In this document: one piece after another, positions 7,162 to 10,581 of the stretch | Layout: every line of letters starts with the position of its first letter | Numbering within the stretch: position 1 is the first letter of the stretch | Assembly (NCBI GenBank): GCA_003522805.1 | Contig: DPIB01000233.1 | Location: forward strand, 1 to 10,581 | From: Fervidobacterium sp. | Lineage (GTDB): Bacteria > Thermotogota > Thermotogae > Thermotogales > Fervidobacteriaceae | Length of the DNA: 10,581 bases | Reading direction: 5' to 3' | The notes under the pieces: generated by a model | Database searches by the model: none | Seen by the model: only the letters and a program-made list of their open reading frames with translations | What the model was told of the DNA's origin: nothing | Translations under genes and position numbers: made by a program

Positions 7162-8276
7162 TAGTAAAGAAGTATGTAGTCAACGATATAAAGGAAGCAT
7201 TTGAGAAGATAAGAGTCGAGCTTGGAAAAGATGCAGTCATTCTCAGCACACGAAAGGTTAAAAAAGGTGGCTTCCTAGGCATAGGTGCCAAGACATACAT
7301 CGAGGTCACTGCTGCAGTAGAAGATAAGAAAGTACAACAATCAGATGAGAAGGGGCAAATATATAAACTGCAAGAGATACTCTCAAAGAATAGACAAGAT
7401 ACACAGTCTACCGATGATTTAAACGAACTAAAGAAAATGATGGTAGAATTGAAGTCCATGATATCCGTACAAAAGTCAAATGAACCACAATGGACGCAAG
7501 ATTTCAGAAGGGCGTTGCAAAGACAAGATATTGACGAAAGTATAGAAGATAAACTTGTCGAATATGCAAGAATGAAATATCAAGAACTAGATTTTTCAAA
7601 TGATAACACAAGGCTAATTCTCTCTGAAATGTTTCTACCATTCATCAATACATCAGTTCCAGAATTAAAGGGAAGAGTACTGTTCGCTGGTCCTACGGGA
7701 GTAGGTAAGACAACAACAATTGCCAAGATAGCCGCAAGATTGAAACTAACTGAACACAAAAGAATTGCAATAATAACTCTTGATACCTACAGGATTGCTG
7801 CTGTAGACCAACTTAAAACTTATGCTATGCTTTTAGATGTCCCCATAAGGGTTGCTTACACACCAAAAGAGGCAAAGCTGGAAGTTGAGGCACTAACTGA
7901 TTATGATGTGGTTTTGATTGACACCGCTGGGCGGAGCCAGAAAAACGAAATGCATATGACCGAGGTCAAGGCAATGTCTGAGGTAGTAAATCCTGATTAT
8001 CTGTTTTTGGTTGTTGGAATGCAGTACAGAAAAGAAGATGTGAAAGAGATCATGCAGAAATTCTCAATCCTTAGTCCAACCCATGTTGTACTGTCTAAAA
8101 TGGATGAAACCTCGGCACTTGGTCACTTTCTAAATGTACCTTTCTTCTTGAATGTGCCTATTGCTTTTATCACCAATGGTCAAAGAGTGCCTGATGATAT
8201 AATAGAGGCAAACAATCGTGAACTCGCTGTTTTGATCTCACGAGAGGTGTTGAAATATGCAAGACCAAGCCAGTAA
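7158..8276 (+). CDS. flhF: Flagellar SRP-type GTPase FlhF
   Basis: GTPase of the signal recognition particle family that sets the site and timing of flagellar assembly at the membrane. It forms a GTP-dependent homodimer. Of 372 residues, the N-terminal B domain starts with MIVKKYVVNDIKEAF and contains GGFLGIGAKTYIEVTAAV (37-54). A variable charged linker spans about 55-125. The N and G domains follow: G1 GPTGVGKTTT (178-187), DTYRIAAVDQ (209-218), G3 DTAGR (255-259) and G4 SKMD (313-316), all intact. The ATG overlaps the flhA stop, and the ribosome binding site (GGTG/GAGG, 7144-7155) is within flhA, so translation is probably coupled. It overlaps flhG by 20 bp, consistent with FlhG acting on FlhF. 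Confidence 0.96.
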   Translation: MIVKKYVVNDIKEAFEKIRVELGKDAVILSTRKVKKGGFLGIGAKTYIEVTAAVEDKKVQQSDEKGQIYKLQEILSKNRQDTQSTDDLNELKKMMVELKSMISVQKSNEPQWTQDFRRALQRQDIDESIEDKLVEYARMKYQELDFSNDNTRLILSEMFLPFINTSVPELKGRVLFAGPTGVGKTTTIAKIAARLKLTEHKRIAIITLDTYRIAAVDQLKTYAMLLDVPIRVAYTPKEAKLEVEALTDYDVVLIDTAGRSQKNEMHMTEVKAMSEVVNPDYLFLVVGMQYRKEDVKEIMQKFSILSPTHVVLSKMDETSALGHFLNVPFFLNVPIAFITNGQRVPDDIIEANNRELAVLISREVLKYARPSQ

Positions 8277-9102
8277 GTTGAAAAGTAGCCAAGTAGTTGC
8301 AGTTATAAGTGGAAAAGGGGGAGTAGGTAAAACTCTTATAGCGACAAATATAGCTGCCACATTCGTAGAAAATGGCAAGAAAGCGCTAGTACTCGACGCA
8401 GATGTTGGTTTTACAAATGCAGATATACTTCTTGGTGCATTTCCGAAGTTTAGTATCAAGGATTTTGTTAATCGTACATGTTCGGTCGATGATCTTGTAA
8501 CTCGTACTGTTTATGGTGTTGACTTAGTATCTCTTGGTGGAGATGTTATCGATATTCTAACGGTTAGTGAAGCAGTTCTAAAGGATTTTGCAACCCATTT
8601 TCTCAAGTTGCTCGACAATTACGATGTTGTCGTAATGGATATGCCACCTGGTTTTTCGGAAAGCTACATGCCATTTTTGGCACTCGCCGATGATTTCATA
8701 GTAATGAGCACCATTGAACCAACTTCGATTGTAAATACGTATACAATTGTTAAATTGTTGAGCATAAAAGGGATCAGTGGCGAGAGTATCCACTTGGTCG
8801 CAAATATGGTTCAGGACGTAAAAGAAGCAGGAAAACTCATGAACAGATTTTCTGAAGTTGTTGAGAAATTTGTGAATAACAAAGTGAACTCAATAACCAT
8901 CGTAAAAGAGCATCCATTAGTAGAGAAAAGTATCCGTAACAGAGAGCTGTTCGTGAGGAAACACAGGAACATCCAGCCCTCGTTTTCTATAACACGGTTG
9001 GTTTCAATTTTGCTTAAGACTTCCAATAACACAAAAGATAAAAATGAGCAACAAAAGGTTCTGGAAAGATTCTTAAATTTCTTTAGAGGTGCAGCTAGAT
9101 GA
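8257..9102 (+). CDS. flhG: Flagellar number regulator FlhG (MinD-like ATPase)
   Basis: ParA/MinD-type ATPase that works with FlhF to control flagellar number and placement, cycling on and off the membrane. Of 281 residues, the N terminus MQDQASKL matches the DQAxxL motif that stimulates FlhF GTPase activity; the usual following Arg is Lys8. The deviant Walker A is KGGVGKT (20-26, signature Lys20), followed by DADVGFTNADILLG (47-60). The Walker B region reads MDMPPGFSE (127-135), closer to Mrp-type ATPases than to the IDTGAG usual in FlhG. The C terminus (VLERFLNFFRG, 268-278) looks like the amphipathic membrane-targeting helix. The ATG has AGAGGTG (8243-8249) seven bases upstream, inside flhF. 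Its stop overlaps the next start by 4 bp. Confidence 0.94.
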   Translation: MQDQASKLKSSQVVAVISGKGGVGKTLIATNIAATFVENGKKALVLDADVGFTNADILLGAFPKFSIKDFVNRTCSVDDLVTRTVYGVDLVSLGGDVIDILTVSEAVLKDFATHFLKLLDNYDVVVMDMPPGFSESYMPFLALADDFIVMSTIEPTSIVNTYTIVKLLSIKGISGESIHLVANMVQDVKEAGKLMNRFSEVVEKFVNNKVNSITIVKEHPLVEKSIRNRELFVRKHRNIQPSFSITRLVSILLKTSNNTKDKNEQQKVLERFLNFFRGAAR

Positions 9103-9650
9103 CTCTTGAAGAATACGTAAACGTTAATCTGAAAAATATCGTGATAAGAGGATTTGGAAGAGAATCAGCAGAGTATACTTTGAAACTTAGAGAAATAAGG
9201 GGGCGACAGTTTAGGGTTGCCTTTATTGTTCTTGTAGAAGCTCCTGAAATATTGCGAATAGATATACCTATCGAAGGTTTTGTCTTGACACTAATAGGAA
9301 AACTAATGGAAAAACAAGAAGAGGATTTTCTTTACTCAGTTTTTGATAAAGCAGGCATTCTGCAGAGAAGGACTAAGCCTAGGTACGCATCGTTTGAAAA
9401 ATGTAGCATCTCGGGGTTTGAATCCTTGATCATCGATGTATCAGAGAACGGGTTTCAAGGTATATCTGAGTATAAGCCAAGTTTGAAGGAAACAATAGAA
9501 ATTGCTCTATCAAATAGCTTGGAAACAGGTACTGTTATGTGGATGGTTGAGGAAGAAGAATGTTATAGATTTGGCGTCTATATACAAACCCCTTCGGACA
9601 ACTGGGAGAGTATCTATGAGAAATACCGTAGTATAGGGGAGAAGTTGTAA
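9099..9650 (+). CDS. PilZ-domain protein, predicted c-di-GMP receptor
   Basis: The 183-residue product has a C-terminal PilZ barrel (about 88-180). It shows both c-di-GMP-binding motifs: RTKPR (Arg91 and Arg95, RxxxR) and DVSENG (113-118, DxSxxG), and the late strand RFGVYI (157-162). Residues 1-87 form a separate N-terminal domain that I do not recognise in detail; it may be a diverged YcgR-like N domain. No signal peptide or membrane segment is seen. AGAGGTG (9085-9091) lies seven bases before the ATG, which overlaps the flhG stop (ATGA). The next gene begins on the last base of its stop (TAATG). Position between flhG and a YcgR-like gene suggests a role in motility control by cyclic-di-GMP. 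The exact partner is unknown. Confidence 0.8.
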   Translation: MTLEEYVNVNLKNIVIRGFGRESAEYTLKLREIRGRQFRVAFIVLVEAPEILRIDIPIEGFVLTLIGKLMEKQEEDFLYSVFDKAGILQRRTKPRYASFEKCSISGFESLIIDVSENGFQGISEYKPSLKETIEIALSNSLETGTVMWMVEEEECYRFGVYIQTPSDNWESIYEKYRSIGEKL

Positions 9651-10321
9651 TGGCATACGTAGAGATCGTTGATTCCGGGAAGACGCTAAAAATAGGTCTA
9701 CCTGCAGTTATCAATATCATTTTTGATAAGGAATTGGAGGGAATATACAAAAGCAATGTTGTGGATATAGATTTTGGAAATAAGATAATGTTCTTGTCGA
9801 TACCATCTATAAAAGGGAGATTCATACCTATACCTAAAGGTGTTAGGATGACGGTCAGCCTTTTCGATAGATCTTCCATATATGAGTTTGATACAATATC
9901 GCTTGGTATTACAAAGATCGACAATATATATGTAATTCCAGTCCCTTTTCCTGAGTCGGTTCGGAAAACGGAGCGTAGAAGATTTGTTCGGATCGAAGTG
10001 TTTTTAGAAGGAAGGCTTTACTTATCTCCCGAGCAAGATGCGGAGTCTTTTCCTTTTACAACGAAGAACATAAGTGCTGGTGGAATAATGCTCATAACAA
10101 GAAAATACCTGAACGTGGAAGACATAATCTACATTGATTTAACGTTAAGCAGTGATTTGTCTTTCAACAGGCAAAAGTCGAAGATTGCGAGAAGAGATGA
10201 GCATACGGAAGAGGGGTTCATATATGGTGTACAATTTCTTGATCTTTCGGTAGCTTTGGAGACGAAGTTGGTTAGATTCATATTTCAGAGGGAACTGAAA
10301 ATGAAAAACATGAAAAAGTAG
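9650..10321 (+). CDS. YcgR-type PilZ flagellar brake protein
   Basis: The 223-residue product fits the YcgR/YpfA layout. An N-terminal domain (about 10-98, including GIYKSNVVDID and FIPIPKGVRMTVS) is followed by a PilZ domain (about 106-215). The binding motifs are intact: RRFVR (110-114, RxxxR) and NISAGG (140-145, NxSxxG), with YGVQFLDL (192-199) as the usual closing strand. Known members bind cyclic-di-GMP and slow or bias the flagellar motor by contacting motor or stator proteins. The ribosome binding site GGGGAGAA (9636-9643) lies six bases before the ATG, inside the preceding PilZ gene, so the two are surely co-translated. The product is cytosolic with a basic C-terminal tail (KMKNMKK). 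Confidence 0.88.
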   Translation: MAYVEIVDSGKTLKIGLPAVINIIFDKELEGIYKSNVVDIDFGNKIMFLSIPSIKGRFIPIPKGVRMTVSLFDRSSIYEFDTISLGITKIDNIYVIPVPFPESVRKTERRRFVRIEVFLEGRLYLSPEQDAESFPFTTKNISAGGIMLITRKYLNVEDIIYIDLTLSSDLSFNRQKSKIARRDEHTEEGFIYGVQFLDLSVALETKLVRFIFQRELKMKNMKK

Positions 10322-10362
10322 GTAACTCATCGAATTATCAACAAAAGAGAGGAGGTTAATGA

Positions 10363-10581
10363 ATGTTAGAAAAACTTGGTGAAACACAACTCGATGCGAT
10401 AAAAGAAGTTGGTAATATAGGTACTGGAAATGCTGCAACTGCGTTATCTATGATGTTAGATAAGAAAGTTGATATATCTGTTCCACAAGTAAAGGTGATA
10501 CCAATATCAAAGATACCATTTCTCTTTGATGAACCAGAAGAAGTAGTCTGTGCGGTAAAGATGGGTTTAAGAGAAGAAATG
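10363..10581 (+). CDS. cheC: CheY-P phosphatase CheC (5' part, cut by window edge)
   Basis: CheC removes phosphate from CheY-P and is a partner of the receptor deamidase CheD, so it helps adaptation in chemotaxis. The 73 visible residues hold the first active-site helix, DAIKEVGN (11-18), in the family pattern [D/S]xxxExxN with 22 residues and then Pro41; Glu15 and Asn18 are the catalytic pair. The IGTGNAATALSMML stretch is also typical. AGGAGGT (10350-10356) is six bases before the ATG. A 41-bp gap separates it from the PilZ gene, with no terminator visible, so it probably belongs to the same operon. The second active site and the C terminus lie outside the window. Confidence 0.95.
   Translation, partial: MLEKLGETQLDAIKEVGNIGTGNAATALSMMLDKKVDISVPQVKVIPISKIPFLFDEPEEVVCAVKMGLREEM

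Noticed and set aside
10359..10380. Alternative ATG at 10359 four bases before the cheC start
   Set aside because: It is in another frame from the conserved CheC sequence; ATG 10363 is in frame and well spaced from AGGAGGT.

Overview
The window reads as a low-GC thermophile of the phylum Thermotogota, most likely Fervidobacterium or a close relative. This is inferred from ATA/AGG/GGA-rich codon use, strong AGGAGGT/GAGGTG ribosome binding sites, and the block flhA-flhF-flhG-PilZ-cheC, an arrangement I associate with this phylum. No database search was possible. All recognised protein genes are on the + strand. There is no rRNA, tRNA, CRISPR array, insertion sequence or recognisable attachment site.

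Left part (1-3379): a probable C-terminal scrap of an upstream gene, then a trimeric-type purine nucleoside phosphorylase (115-948) preceded by an inverted repeat that touches its ribosome binding site. A transmembrane chemoreceptor (991-3273) follows after 42 bp and ends at a clear intrinsic terminator (3328-3379). The phosphorylase carries Asp where the guanine/hypoxanthine-specific enzymes of this fold carry the base-reading Asn.

Middle (3380-5109): an extended -10 promoter directly after the terminator leads to mnmE (3512-4843), a tRNA wobble-uridine modification GTPase, probably starting at TTG. The 266-bp gap after mnmE is the most unusual part of the window. On the minus strand it holds an extended -10 promoter, a stretch with three C-runs, and an intrinsic terminator whose stem and U-tract make sense only in that direction. 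Together they predict a small RNA of about 73 nt. An imperfect long inverted repeat also lies here, upstream of flhA.

Right part (5110-10581): a tightly packed flagellar/chemotaxis operon of flhA (export gate), flhF (SRP-type GTPase), flhG (MinD-like ATPase that controls FlhF), two consecutive PilZ genes (predicted cyclic-di-GMP receptors, the second of the YcgR flagellar-brake type) and the first 73 codons of cheC (CheY-P phosphatase). The first five genes overlap at every junction. The gene set links flagellum assembly and number control (FlhA/F/G), c-di-GMP control of motility (PilZ pair) and adaptation of the chemotaxis signal (CheC). The chemoreceptor on the left may feed the same signalling pathway.
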